From Trichococcus sp. K1Tr (lineage in GTDB: Bacteria > Bacillota > Bacilli > Lactobacillales > Aerococcaceae): DNA of 35,547 bases. The notes below the pieces were generated by a model. That model worked only from the letters and a program-made list of their open reading frames with translations, searched no databases and was not told the DNA's origin. Positions 13,585-21,989 of this stretch are shown here, piece by piece. Location: the NCBI RefSeq assembly GCF_028309625.1, contig NZ_JAQMHR010000013.1, forward strand, positions 1 through 35,547, written 5' to 3'. A program made the position numbers and the translations under genes. The number at the start of each line of letters is the position of its first letter. Positions within the stretch are counted from its first letter, which is position 1.

Positions 13585-13637
13585 AACCCATGAGGTTTTC
13601 CTTTTCAAAAGGAGAATCTCATGGGTTATTTTTTTTA
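13585..13637 (+). terminator. Terminator after dhaM
   Basis: AACCCATGAG (13585-13594) pairs with CTCATGGGTT (13618-13627), with further pairing of the inner TCCTTTT/AAAAGGA, followed by ATTTTTTTT. It may also serve the convergent IclR-family gene. Confidence 0.85.
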
Positions 13638-13695
13638 AAAGACCGGCTTCCTTAGCAATTAATTTCTAGAGCGGGGCCGCGAATCATCACGCTTT

Positions 13696-14472
13696 TTATT
13701 TTGTATAGGCGAGTTTTTTTGAGATTTCTTTCGACATGCGCAGCATGTACTCTTTTATTCTCTCCACTTTTTCATCAGTCATACGGAACACAGGACCGCT
13801 GATGCTGATGGCAGCCACGACTTTTCCGGTGTAGTCGATAAGCGGGACCGAAATACATTTGGCTCCGATCTCGCATTCCTCGTTATCCATCGCCACACCT
13901 GTTTCTTGGACAGTTTCCAACTCTTTGAAAAGAGCTTCGGGTGTTGTGAGGGTTTTGGCGGTCAATGCCGGCATTCCTTTTTCTTTCAGGATGTCCTCGA
14001 TTTCCTTCTCCGTGTAGTTCTGAAGAATATTTTTTCCGACGCTGGTCGCATGTAACGGGGCTCTTTTCCCGATCCGTTGCATCGTCTTCAGCATGTTGTC
14101 CGGCCCGTTGATGACATCGATGTAAACCACTTCATGATCTTCTTCGATAGCCAAGCATGAGGATTCCTGGAATTTCTTCGATAACGCGACCAGATCGTCA
14201 TGGACCAAGTTACGGATATCATATTGCCCGCTCACTAGACTGCCCAGTTGGGCCAATTTCAAGGTAAGTGCATATTTGGATGAGTCGGCGTTTTGGTAAA
14301 CATATCCGAAGGAACTCAACGTGCTTAAATAACGCAATACTGTGCTGCTTGGAGAATTCACTTGATCAGCAATGTCCTGCAGCCGCATTTCACCACCTTG
14401 AGATACCAGTAATTCGATGATCTGTAATACTTTTTCGACCGATTGATTTTTTTTAACTTTTTTTTCAATCAC
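13696..14472 (-). CDS. IclR-family transcriptional regulator (AllR-like position)
   Basis: About 258 residues. The N-terminal winged helix (QSVEKVLQIIELLVSQGG, then LQDIADQVNSPSSTVLRYLSTL) is followed by the IclR effector domain with GKRAPLHATSVGKN and the ECEIGAKCISVPLIDYTGKVVAAISISGP block. It is divergent from the gcl operon, like the glyoxylate-responsive AllR of E. coli, so it probably represses gcl in the absence of glyoxylate or a related ureide product. The effector is inferred. The GTG at 14472 is chosen because GAGGGGGA precedes it at good spacing; an upstream ATG at 14520 lacks such a site. A 17-bp palindrome at 14631 is its likely operator. Confidence 0.85.
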   Translation of the reverse strand: MIEKKVKKNQSVEKVLQIIELLVSQGGEMRLQDIADQVNSPSSTVLRYLSTLSSFGYVYQNADSSKYALTLKLAQLGSLVSGQYDIRNLVHDDLVALSKKFQESSCLAIEEDHEVVYIDVINGPDNMLKTMQRIGKRAPLHATSVGKNILQNYTEKEIEDILKEKGMPALTAKTLTTPEALFKELETVQETGVAMDNEECEIGAKCISVPLIDYTGKVVAAISISGPVFRMTDEKVERIKEYMLRMSKEISKKLAYTK

Positions 14473-14577
14473 TTTGTTTTCCCCCTCATGAAAGGATTTC
14501 TCTTGATTGCAGTTTACCATAGACAGATGAATTTCTCAATTTTAATTTCACTAAGAGAAAATACATTTCAAAAGTTG

Positions 14578-14606
14578 TTGACAGTGGGAAAACCCTCTGC
14601 TAAACT
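14578..14606 (+). promoter_or_regulatory. Promoter of the gcl operon
   Basis: Consensus TTGACA (14578-14583), 17-base spacer, TAAACT (14601-14606). Confidence 0.75.
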
Positions 14607-14630
14607 GTGGATACACAAAAACAAAAACCG

Positions 14631-14647
14631 ATTTCACAGAGTGAAAT
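14631..14647. promoter_or_regulatory. Probable IclR-family operator downstream of the gcl promoter
   Basis: Perfect palindrome ATTTCAC-AGA-GTGAAAT, about 18-25 bases past the predicted start point and before the ribosome site. A degenerate copy (ATTTCAC-TAA-GAGAAAA) lies upstream of the -35 box at 14545-14561. Two sites flanking the promoter fit repression by the divergent regulator. Confidence 0.6.
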
Positions 14648-14664
14648 TACATGGAGGGAAAGAT

Positions 14665-16332
14665 ATGTTAGTAGCAGAAGCGATTGTACAAATTTTGGAA
14701 AAAGAAGGAATTGAAGACGTTTTCGGAATCCCAGGTGCAGGTATCAACCCAGTATACAAATATTTGGAGAAATCCGATTCGATCAAACACATGGTCATGA
14801 GACACGAAGAAGCTTGCACCCACGCAGCAGATGGCTATTACCGTTCCAGCGGAAAAATGGCAATGGCTACTTGCACAGCCGGTCCTGGCGCGACGAATTT
14901 TATAACCGGAATTTATACTGCGAATATCGACTCGATTCCATTCTTGGCATTAACGGGGCAATCCGTAAGATCGCAGTTGAACAAGGACGCTTTCCAGTCT
15001 GTCGACATCGTGTCGATCGCTAAACCGATCGCAAAAGGCGCTTGGTGCGTCATGGATCCTAACGATACCGTCGAGATTTTTCGCGAAGGCTTCCGGATTG
15101 CACGTGAAGGCAAACCAGGTCCGATCCTGATCGATTTGCCGCTGGATATACAGATGGCTGAAATCGATTTTGACATCGATAGCTACATCCCTTATGAAAT
15201 CGAAAGACCTGCTCCAGAAACAGACAAAATCAAAGAGGCTCTGCAATTGATTTCAGAAGCGAAAGCGCCGGTCATGATCATGGGCGGGGGCGTCATCCTT
15301 TCCGAAGCAACAAGCGAATGCGTTGAGCTTGCTGAAATGCTGCAGTTGCCAGTCATCACAACCTATATGGCGAAAGGCGGCATTCCAGTAAATCATCCAT
15401 TGAACGCAGGCCATGCCGGTATTCAAGTCGGCGGACCTCTTGGGAACAAAGTTTTGAGTGAAGCGGATGTCGTTTTGGGAATCGGGTGCCGCTTCACGGA
15501 CCGCCATACTGGGGATGTCAAAGTGTATTCAGAAGGGCGTAAGTTCATTCATATCGATATCGAACCGAGCCAAATCGGTAAAATCATTCCGGCTGAAATC
15601 GGTATCGTAGCGGATGCAAAAATGGCGATCGAAGCATTGCTGGCTGAGGCGAAACAAATGGAAGCATTCGGAGCGAAAGGACTTGTGTCGGAATTGCCGC
15701 AGTTGAGCATCGATCTGAAACGAAAAACCGACTATGACAGCAGACCAATCAAACCACATCGTGTATTCAAAGAGATGAATGAAGTGTTCGGTGATGAAGT
15801 AATGTACACGACCGGTTGCGGATTGACGCAAATCTGGTCAGGGCAATTGCAGGACATCAATCGTCCAAGAAAATACTTGCCATCAGGTGGAGCAGGAACT
15901 TTAGGGTTCGATATTCCAGGTGCAATAGGTGCTTCTGTTGGGGCACCGGGAATCAAAACTGTTTCCGTCTTGGGTGACTTCGGGTTCACTTTCATGGTTG
16001 AGGAAATCGCTGTTGCGGCAGTCAATGACATTCCCTTGGTTGTAGTCATCGTCAACAATGCTTACTTGGGACTGATCCGCCAAAACCAAAATTATGGCTA
16101 TGACTTCGAATATGCTGTCCATATGGCAGAGAACCAAGGCTTGATGGATTACGTTAAGGTAGCGGAAGGATTCGGCTGCGAAGCAGAACGCGTCTTCAAT
16201 CCGGAGGACATTAAACCAGCTTTGGAACGTGCTTATGCATCGAACAAACCTTACGTCATCGATATCGTATGTGAAGAAGCGACCGATTGCTCAATGGGAC
16301 CAAGCATCACAGCCGTAAGAGAATTCGTATAA
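14665..16332 (+). CDS. gcl: Glyoxylate carboligase-like ThDP enzyme
   Basis: A 555-residue thiamin-diphosphate enzyme of the acetolactate synthase superfamily: PYR domain, central FAD/Rossmann domain and PP domain. Long stretches track E. coli Gcl, such as FQSVDIVSIAKPIAKGAW, FTDRHTGDVKVYSEGRKF, HIDIEPSQIGK and VNNAYLGLIRQNQ. Gcl joins two glyoxylates to tartronate semialdehyde plus CO2. The ThDP motif starts GDFGFTF and ends at VNNAY. E. coli Gcl has Val51 where other ThDP enzymes have the activating Glu; here the motif reads MRHEEACTHAADG with Glu48. The ATG at 14665 follows TGGAGGGAAAG. An acetolactate-synthase-like activity cannot be excluded; operon context favours glyoxylate. Confidence 0.82.
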   Translation: MLVAEAIVQILEKEGIEDVFGIPGAGINPVYKYLEKSDSIKHMVMRHEEACTHAADGYYRSSGKMAMATCTAGPGATNFITGIYTANIDSIPFLALTGQSVRSQLNKDAFQSVDIVSIAKPIAKGAWCVMDPNDTVEIFREGFRIAREGKPGPILIDLPLDIQMAEIDFDIDSYIPYEIERPAPETDKIKEALQLISEAKAPVMIMGGGVILSEATSECVELAEMLQLPVITTYMAKGGIPVNHPLNAGHAGIQVGGPLGNKVLSEADVVLGIGCRFTDRHTGDVKVYSEGRKFIHIDIEPSQIGKIIPAEIGIVADAKMAIEALLAEAKQMEAFGAKGLVSELPQLSIDLKRKTDYDSRPIKPHRVFKEMNEVFGDEVMYTTGCGLTQIWSGQLQDINRPRKYLPSGGAGTLGFDIPGAIGASVGAPGIKTVSVLGDFGFTFMVEEIAVAAVNDIPLVVVIVNNAYLGLIRQNQNYGYDFEYAVHMAENQGLMDYVKVAEGFGCEAERVFNPEDIKPALERAYASNKPYVIDIVCEEATDCSMGPSITAVREFV

Positions 16333-16359
16333 ATCGATTAAAGAAAGGAGGCAGCACGC

Positions 16360-16422
16360 TTGTTTGCGAAACGCCGCAATCGGGAATGCTGCCATCTTTA
16401 TCGGCAAATTAGCAAGCCATAA
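16360..16422 (+). CDS. Possible 20-codon leader peptide between gcl and the isomerase gene
   Basis: A strong site, AAAGGAGG (16344-16351), is followed eight bases later by TTG and a 20-codon frame ending TAA at 16420. The peptide would be basic and cysteine-containing (MFAKRRNRECC...). No family is recognised. The site could also be a remnant of an older gene start. The 114-base gap holds nothing else clear. Confidence 0.2.
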   Translation: MFAKRRNRECCHLYRQISKP

Positions 16423-16446
16423 AGAAAGTAAAGGAAGGGGAAAACC

Positions 16447-17358
16447 ATGATAGAACCAATGAATAAATATCTGCAGATCGGACTGATCCATTTTATGGCC
16501 TATCCACAGGCGATGAACTGGAAGGACCAAGGCAATATTGTAGAGACCGTCAAAAAAATAGTGGTGGACGATTACTTTGATGCCATCGAAGTTTCGCATA
16601 TCGAGAAGGATGAAGACCGGGCAGCAATCAAAAAAATGCTGGACTCCAGCCACATGAAAGTCTGTTACGGAGCACAGCCGCGGTTATTGACGGCAGGATT
16701 GAACCCGAATGCCATCGATGAGACGGAACGGCTGAAGGCGGAAGCCATCCTGATCGATTCAATCGATGAAGCAGAATACCTTGGGGCAAAAGGGATCGCT
16801 TTCCTTTCCGGAAAATATGAGGAGGCTACGAAGGCAGAAGCTTTCCGTCAATTGGTCAAGACGACCAAGACGATCTGCGAATACGCAGCCAAGAAAGACA
16901 TGACCATCACGCTGGAAGTCTTTGATTACGATCTTGATAAGAAATCGTTGATTGGTCCGGCGCCGTACGCTGCAACATTTGCCGCTGAGATGCGCAGTTT
17001 GGTGGAGAATTTCGGATTGATGATGGACCTGTCCCATATTCCGCAAACGCATGAAACCTCAAAATATGCCATCCAGGTCACTAAGCCTTATATCACCCAT
17101 CTGCATATGGGCAATGGCGTCGTGAAAGAAGGCGCGGAAGCATTCGGGGATACGCATCCACGCTTCGGGTTCCCGAACAGCGTAAATGACGTTCCGGAGT
17201 TATTGGACTTCTTGAGGGTCCTGCAAACAGAGGGATTCTTTGACAGTTCGAATCCTCCAGTGCTATCCTTCGAAGTGAAGCCGTGGCAAGATGAAGATCC
17301 GGATATCGTCATCGCAAACGCCAAACGGACATTGAATCGGGCGTGGAGCCTATTATGA
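16447..17358 (+). CDS. Sugar phosphate isomerase/epimerase-family protein, probable hydroxypyruvate isomerase role
   Basis: A 303-residue protein of the xylose-isomerase-like TIM-barrel superfamily. Likely metal ligands are the Glu in TITLEVFDYD, the Asp in FGLMMDLSHIPQ, the His in ITHLHMGNG and the Glu in LSFEVKPWQ, the usual E-D-H-E quartet. It lies between a Gcl-like gene and a D-2-hydroxyacid dehydrogenase, so the inferred reaction is tartronate semialdehyde to hydroxypyruvate. It is longer than E. coli Hyi (about 258 residues) and does not look like a close orthologue, so I give no symbol. GGAAGGGG lies six bases before the ATG. Confidence 0.65.
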   Translation: MIEPMNKYLQIGLIHFMAYPQAMNWKDQGNIVETVKKIVVDDYFDAIEVSHIEKDEDRAAIKKMLDSSHMKVCYGAQPRLLTAGLNPNAIDETERLKAEAILIDSIDEAEYLGAKGIAFLSGKYEEATKAEAFRQLVKTTKTICEYAAKKDMTITLEVFDYDLDKKSLIGPAPYAATFAAEMRSLVENFGLMMDLSHIPQTHETSKYAIQVTKPYITHLHMGNGVVKEGAEAFGDTHPRFGFPNSVNDVPELLDFLRVLQTEGFFDSSNPPVLSFEVKPWQDEDPDIVIANAKRTLNRAWSLL

Positions 17359-17375
17359 CACAAGGAGGAAACGAA

Positions 17376-18332
17376 ATGAAGATAGTTGTATTGGATGGCT
17401 ATACGTTGAATCCAGGAGATCTTTCCTGGGAACGCCTGGAAAAGTTAGGGGAATGCGCCATTTATGATCGCACGCCTAAAGATGAAGTCATCTCGCGGAT
17501 CGGGGATGCTTCGATCGTATTCACAAATAAAACCCCTTTGACGGCTGAAATATTTGCGGCTTGCCCGAATATCCGCTATGTCGGTGTTCTGGCAACAGGG
17601 TATAATGTTGTGGACACAGCCGCTGCTAAAGAGCACGGCATCACTGTAACGAATATTCCGACTTACGGGACCGCATCGGTGGCCCAATTCACTTTCGCTT
17701 TGCTGCTGGAAGTTTGCCACCATGTAGGTGAGCATGACAAAGCAGTCAAGCAGGGACGTTGGCAGGAATCAGGGGATTTCTGCTTCTGGGATTATCCGCT
17801 GATCGAATTGGCAGGCAAGAAAATGGGCATCATCGGCTTCGGCCGGATCGGGCAGGCCGTGGCGAAAATCGCCATCGCATTCGGCATGGACGTGTTGGCA
17901 TATGATCATTTTGCCGATAAGGGATTGGAAAACGAGCACACGAAAATCGTTGATTTGGATGAACTACTTGAGAATGCGGATGTCATATCCCTTCACTGTC
18001 CATTGTTCCCAGAAACCGAAGGAATCATCAATGCTGCGGCATTGGCGAAAATGAAATCCAGCGCCATATTGATTAACACGTCTCGCGGACCGTTGATCGT
18101 AGAGGAAGACTTGGCAGCGGCTCTGAATGCCGGCAAGCTGCATGGAGCGGCAGTGGATGTCGTTTCGACAGAACCCGTGACGGAAGAAAACCCATTGTTC
18201 ACTGCGAAAAATTGCTTGATCACACCGCATATTGCATGGGCGCCGATTGAAGCCAGACAGCGCTTATTGGATATCGCAATCGATAATACCGAAGCATTTT
18301 TGGAAGGGAAGCCAGTCAATAGCGTTTCTTGA
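17376..18332 (+). CDS. D-2-hydroxyacid dehydrogenase (probable hydroxypyruvate reductase/glycerate dehydrogenase)
   Basis: A 318-residue NAD(P)-dependent dehydrogenase. The substrate domain has LATGYNVVDTAAAKEHGI, the nucleotide loop is GIIGFGRIGQAVAKIA, and the catalytic residues are Arg in LINTSRGPLI, Glu in VDVVSTEP and His in ITPHIAWAP. That terminal HIAWA, instead of HIGSAT, is typical of the HprA/glycerate dehydrogenase group. In this operon it would reduce hydroxypyruvate to D-glycerate for the kinase that follows. The ATG at 17376 follows AAGGAGG. No GlxR-type tartronate semialdehyde reductase is present. Confidence 0.8.
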   Translation: MKIVVLDGYTLNPGDLSWERLEKLGECAIYDRTPKDEVISRIGDASIVFTNKTPLTAEIFAACPNIRYVGVLATGYNVVDTAAAKEHGITVTNIPTYGTASVAQFTFALLLEVCHHVGEHDKAVKQGRWQESGDFCFWDYPLIELAGKKMGIIGFGRIGQAVAKIAIAFGMDVLAYDHFADKGLENEHTKIVDLDELLENADVISLHCPLFPETEGIINAAALAKMKSSAILINTSRGPLIVEEDLAAALNAGKLHGAAVDVVSTEPVTEENPLFTAKNCLITPHIAWAPIEARQRLLDIAIDNTEAFLEGKPVNSVS

Positions 18333-18369
18333 TGAATTGAATTTGCAATGATTGAAAAGGAGAACAGAC

Positions 18370-19626
18370 ATGAAACTGAGAGATGATGCAACATATATCA
18401 TAAATCAATCGATTCAGGCGGTATTACCGGATAAGGCCGTCACAAATGCCTTAAGGAAGATGGATATAGATGGCAACAGCCATATCATCGCAATCGGAAA
18501 AGCGGCTTGGCGAATGACGAAAGCGGCGGTGGATTGTCTGGGCGAACAATTCAAAGGCGGGATAGTGTTGACGAAATATGGACATTCCCTTGGAGAAATC
18601 GAACGGGTGACCATTTTTGAGGCCGGGCATCCTATACCGGATCAGGCGTCCATCGATGCGACCTCTGAAATTTTGCGGTATGTATCCGACATGCCGGAAG
18701 AAGACACGATCATATTTTTGATTTCCGGAGGCGGGTCAGCACTGTTTGAAAAAACGCGTAATCAGATCAGTTTGGCTGAATTGGAGGATATCAACAAGCA
18801 GCTTTTGAACAGCGGAGCGAATATCGTCGAAATCAATACAATCCGTAAGCATCTCTCGGAAGTAAAAGGTGGCCAATTTGCTCAGTTGTGTTCTCCTCGT
18901 CGCATCCAGGCCATCATTTTGTCCGATGTTTTGGGTGACCGGTTGGATACAATCGCATCTGGTCCGGCTTACCCTGATTTTTCGACGAGCGCAGAGGCTC
19001 AGAAAATTGTCGAGAAATACGATTTGAAATTGTCGGAAAATGCACGAGAAGCCTTGCTGAAGGAAACACCTAAATCTTTGGATAACGTAAACAATACGCT
19101 GATCGGGAGTGTGGATATTTTATGCCGTGAGGCGGTAACACAAGCGCAATCGCGCGGCTACCATACTTGTCTGATGTCGACTGCCATTGAAGAGGAAGCT
19201 TCATCGGTCGGGGAACGCCTTGGGCAACTCGCCAGAAAAATAGTCTCCGGTCAAGAGGATGCCCAGCTTCCGTGTGCCATCATTGCCGGCGGGGAGCCTG
19301 TAGTCACAATCAAAGGAGATGGGTTAGGCGGCAGAAACCAGGAGTTAGCGTTGGCTGCAGCTTTTCAGATTTCCGGATTGCAGCAAGTGGTATTGGCATC
19401 GGTCGGATCGGACGGAACGGATGGACCCACGGATGCAGCGGGAGGACTGGTAGATGGCGCCAGCTTAGCGCGCATGCGAAGAAGCTACGCGGATGTGGAG
19501 GGTTTGTTGGCGAATAATGATTCCAACAAAGCCCTCGAAAGCAGTGGAGATCTGATCGTTACGGGCCCTACCGGTACGAACGTGAACGATCTGATTATAT
19601 TGCTGATCGAGAAAGCGCCTGCCTAA
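18370..19626 (+). CDS. Glycerate 2-kinase (MOFRL/GckA family)
   Basis: A 418-residue kinase of the DUF4147-MOFRL type, which phosphorylates D-glycerate to 2-phosphoglycerate and so delivers glyoxylate carbon to glycolysis. Motifs are AIGKAAWRMTKAA, FLISGGGSALFE, NTIRKHLSEVKGGQ, LSDVLGDRLDTIASGP and the C-terminal MOFRL block GGRNQELALA with SVGSDGTDGPTDAAGG. It is unrelated to the GlxK/GarK fold of E. coli. The ATG at 18370 follows AAAAGGAG. Last gene of the gcl unit, closed by the hairpin at 19641. Confidence 0.9.
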   Translation: MKLRDDATYIINQSIQAVLPDKAVTNALRKMDIDGNSHIIAIGKAAWRMTKAAVDCLGEQFKGGIVLTKYGHSLGEIERVTIFEAGHPIPDQASIDATSEILRYVSDMPEEDTIIFLISGGGSALFEKTRNQISLAELEDINKQLLNSGANIVEINTIRKHLSEVKGGQFAQLCSPRRIQAIILSDVLGDRLDTIASGPAYPDFSTSAEAQKIVEKYDLKLSENAREALLKETPKSLDNVNNTLIGSVDILCREAVTQAQSRGYHTCLMSTAIEEEASSVGERLGQLARKIVSGQEDAQLPCAIIAGGEPVVTIKGDGLGGRNQELALAAAFQISGLQQVVLASVGSDGTDGPTDAAGGLVDGASLARMRRSYADVEGLLANNDSNKALESSGDLIVTGPTGTNVNDLIILLIEKAPA

Positions 19627-19640
19627 TGGAGGTTGGCATG

Positions 19641-19692
19641 AAAAAGAGAAAGAAGGCCCTGGAATTTTTTCCAGGGCCTTCTTTCTCTTTTT
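19641..19692. terminator. Bidirectional terminator between the glycerate kinase and esterase genes
   Basis: The arms 19641-19664 and 19669-19692 are perfectly complementary for 24 bp around a TTTT loop. The stem reads A-rich at one end and T-rich at the other, so it works on both strands. The right arm reaches into the stop codon of the minus-strand esterase gene (19691-19693). Confidence 0.9.
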
Positions 19693-20551
19693 ATTTATCG
19701 TATAGACCATCAAGCCAGTGGATAAACTGTTGATAAGTGCGCCTACCGGCAGGCTTTGTCAAATCGGCATCAAAGTCGTGCGGCATTCCCAGAACAGGAT
19801 GGAGCACAGCACGGTGTATCAGCTGAGCAGCTTGTTGGGTGAATTGGTAGGGCACGTCCTGGTCTGCTGTGCTGGCCGTGAGAAAAGTAGGCGGTAACGA
19901 TTGCAGATCTAGTGCGGTCAGATTGAATGTTGCTATTTTTGACTTGTCCTCAAGGAACAGCGGAACCCATTTTCCGGTCTGACGGGCATGGAGGTATAAC
20001 GGAAACCTTTCGGTAACTGCTCCTACAGCAAGGGGCTGCTTTTGGAGCAGCTGCTTCAGATAAGCCACAGGCACCTTAGGAAAGGTATTGTAGTAAGTGC
20101 TTGGCTGATGGAAAGAGGGCTCATCCAGTGAATAGTAACCATAAAAACTGGCCAATCCTTTCAGATGGGGTTCATTGGAGCGGGCCGCCAACTGAAAGGC
20201 GAGGAAGGCACCGGCTGAACGGCCGAAAAGCACATAATCCGCCGACCCTAAGTTGAACAATTTTTTTCCTTCCTCTCTGAACCAAACCAAGGCTTTCTGC
20301 AGACAAAGCATCATTTCGGGCAATTGAGCTTCCGGTGCCAGCGGATAATCGATCGCGAGCAGCGCATATCCGGCATCCGACAGCATCTTCTTATACGTAT
20401 CGGGAAGGTCATGGCGATCTCCGAATACCAGTCCGCCCCCATGCAAGTAGAGGAGTGTCAACGGTTTAGGGGATTCTGTCGCAGCGGGATAAAACGTCGC
20501 CTGCAGCGGCAAACCTTCATATACAAAGTAAGTTTCGGTTGAAGCATTCAT
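19691..20551 (-). CDS. Alpha/beta hydrolase, esterase/lipase of the HGGG family
   Basis: A 286-residue cytoplasmic hydrolase. The oxyanion-hole motif HGGG is at residues 37-40, the nucleophile Ser112 is in GRSAG, the acid is Asp230 or Asp232 in STADQDVP, and His258 is in GMPHDF. These are the marks of the hormone-sensitive-lipase/acetyl-esterase group, with no signal peptide. AAAGGA precedes the ATG. It sits alone on the minus strand between two ureide operons. A role there, for example on a carbamoyl or ester intermediate, is only a possibility. Substrate unknown. Confidence 0.82.
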   Translation of the reverse strand: MNASTETYFVYEGLPLQATFYPAATESPKPLTLLYLHGGGLVFGDRHDLPDTYKKMLSDAGYALLAIDYPLAPEAQLPEMMLCLQKALVWFREEGKKLFNLGSADYVLFGRSAGAFLAFQLAARSNEPHLKGLASFYGYYSLDEPSFHQPSTYYNTFPKVPVAYLKQLLQKQPLAVGAVTERFPLYLHARQTGKWVPLFLEDKSKIATFNLTALDLQSLPPTFLTASTADQDVPYQFTQQAAQLIHRAVLHPVLGMPHDFDADLTKPAGRRTYQQFIHWLDGLYDK

Positions 20552-20652
20552 TCTTTTATCATTCCTTTCGCTGAATTCCCTTCCACTTTATCACAATCAC
20601 CTTCATTTAAAATGGCTCGATGTGTACACTTGGCACAAAAATATATCCGATT

Positions 20653-20682
20653 TTGTGTATTATGTTAATGATAAGCTATCAA
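20653..20682 (+). promoter_or_regulatory. Candidate promoter of the allC operon
   Basis: TTGTGT (20653-20658), 18-base spacer, TATCAA (20677-20682). Both boxes are imperfect. Confidence 0.4.
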
Positions 20683-20695
20683 GAAGCGCTTACAA
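20681..20695 (-). promoter_or_regulatory. cre site (CcpA) upstream of allC
   Basis: The reverse complement, TTGTAAGCGCTTCTT, fits WTGNAANCGNWNNCW with a single mismatch and keeps the central palindrome AAGCGCTT. It lies at the predicted start point, 36 bases before the gene. Confidence 0.6.
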
Positions 20696-20730
20696 TATGA
20701 GTATGATATTTCGGAGGAGGAAACGGAAAA

Positions 20731-21957
20731 ATGGACTGGTTTAAGACTATTCAAGAGAATGTAGATTTATTATCGGGTATCGGCAGCGATCCGACAGGCG
20801 GCATGACGCGCTTGCTTTACTCCGATTCTTGGTTGGAAGCTCAGAATGCCGTCAAAAACAAACTGGAAGAGATCGGAATGGAAACGCATTTCGATGAAAT
20901 CGGAAATCTGTTCGGAAGAATGGAAGGTTCAAAATATCCTGATGAAACAATCATGTCCGGTTCCCATATAGATACCGTCATCAACGGCGGCAATCTCGAT
21001 GGGCAATTTGGTGTGATAGCTGCCTATGTCGCCATGGCTTACTTGAAAGAAACATACGGCCAACCCTTGCGTTCAATGGAAGTCATCTCGATGGCCGAGG
21101 AAGAGGGCAGCCGTTTCCCTACTGTGTTCTGGGGGAGCAAAAACTTCGTGAATGAAGCCAAAATAGAGGACGTCGAGGCAATCAGCGACTTTGAAGGCAT
21201 CCGATTTGTGGATGCGATGCGCCAAGCCGGATTCGACTTCAAGAAGGGCGAACAGAAACGCAGGGAAGACATCAAAGCCTTCGTGGAACTGCATATCGAA
21301 CAAGGGAATGTCCTTGAAAATCAGGGGCTGCAAATCGGTGTCGTCAACAGCATCGCTGGCCAGCGCCGTTACACTGTCGTTCTGAAAGGGCAAGCGAACC
21401 ATGCAGGTACGACGCCGATGGGTTATCGCCGTGATGCGGTCTATGCCTTCAGCCGGATTTGCTCCGAGTCGATTGAAAAGGCGAGGGCGATCGGTGATCC
21501 GTTGGTGTTGACCTTCGGAAAAGTGGAGCCGAAACCGAATACGGTGAATGTGGTGCCGGGAGAAGTGCTGTTCACGATCGACTGCCGCCATACGGACAGC
21601 GACGTGCTGATCGGGTTCACCCAGAAATTGGAGCAGCGCATCAACGAAATCGCTACAGAAATGGATATCGAGGCGACCATCGACTTATGGATGGACGAAG
21701 CGCCGGTTCCGATGGATGCAAAAATCGTCGCGATTCTCGAAGAAGCCGCAAAAAAAGCAAATATGAAATACCGTGTGATGCACAGCGGGGCCGGACATGA
21801 TTCCCAAATCATCGCGCCGCATTATCCGACTGCCATGATTTTTGTTCCGAGCATCGGGGGCATCAGCCACAACCCGGCTGAAGCGACCAAGCTGGAAGAT
21901 TTGGTGGAAGGCGTCAAAATGATGGCAAGCGCACTTTATGAATTAGCTTATAAATAG
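20731..21957 (+). CDS. allC: Allantoate amidohydrolase
   Basis: A 408-residue M20-family metalloenzyme that hydrolyses allantoate to (S)-ureidoglycine, CO2 and ammonia. The binuclear metal site is seen in GSHIDTV (His79), [10 protein letters not shown] (Asp90), EEEGSRF (Glu124-125), ELHIEQG (His188) and the late [19 protein letters not shown] and SGAGHDSQ complete the family pattern. N-carbamoyl-L-amino acid hydrolases share these motifs; the neighbours allE, allD and allB decide for AllC. First gene of a seven-gene unit. GGAGGAAACGG precedes the ATG. Confidence 0.92.
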   Translation: MDWFKTIQENVDLLSGIGSDPTGGMTRLLYSDSWLEAQNAVKNKLEEIGMETHFDEIGNLFGRMEGSKYPDETIMSGSHIDTVINGGNLDGQFGVIAAYVAMAYLKETYGQPLRSMEVISMAEEEGSRFPTVFWGSKNFVNEAKIEDVEAISDFEGIRFVDAMRQAGFDFKKGEQKRREDIKAFVELHIEQGNVLENQGLQIGVVNSIAGQRRYTVVLKGQANHAGTTPMGYRRDAVYAFSRICSESIEKARAIGDPLVLTFGKVEPKPNTVNVVPGEVLFTIDCRHTDSDVLIGFTQKLEQRINEIATEMDIEATIDLWMDEAPVPMDAKIVAILEEAAKKANMKYRVMHSGAGHDSQIIAPHYPTAMIFVPSIGGISHNPAEATKLEDLVEGVKMMASALYELAYK

Positions 21958-21989
21958 AAAAATATCAAACGGATAGGGTGGATCGAAGG

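Noticed and set aside
14611-14640. cre-like sequence (AACCGATTTCA) near the gcl start
   Set aside because: The left half-site lacks the TG and more than one defined base, so the match is weaker than at the three reported sites.
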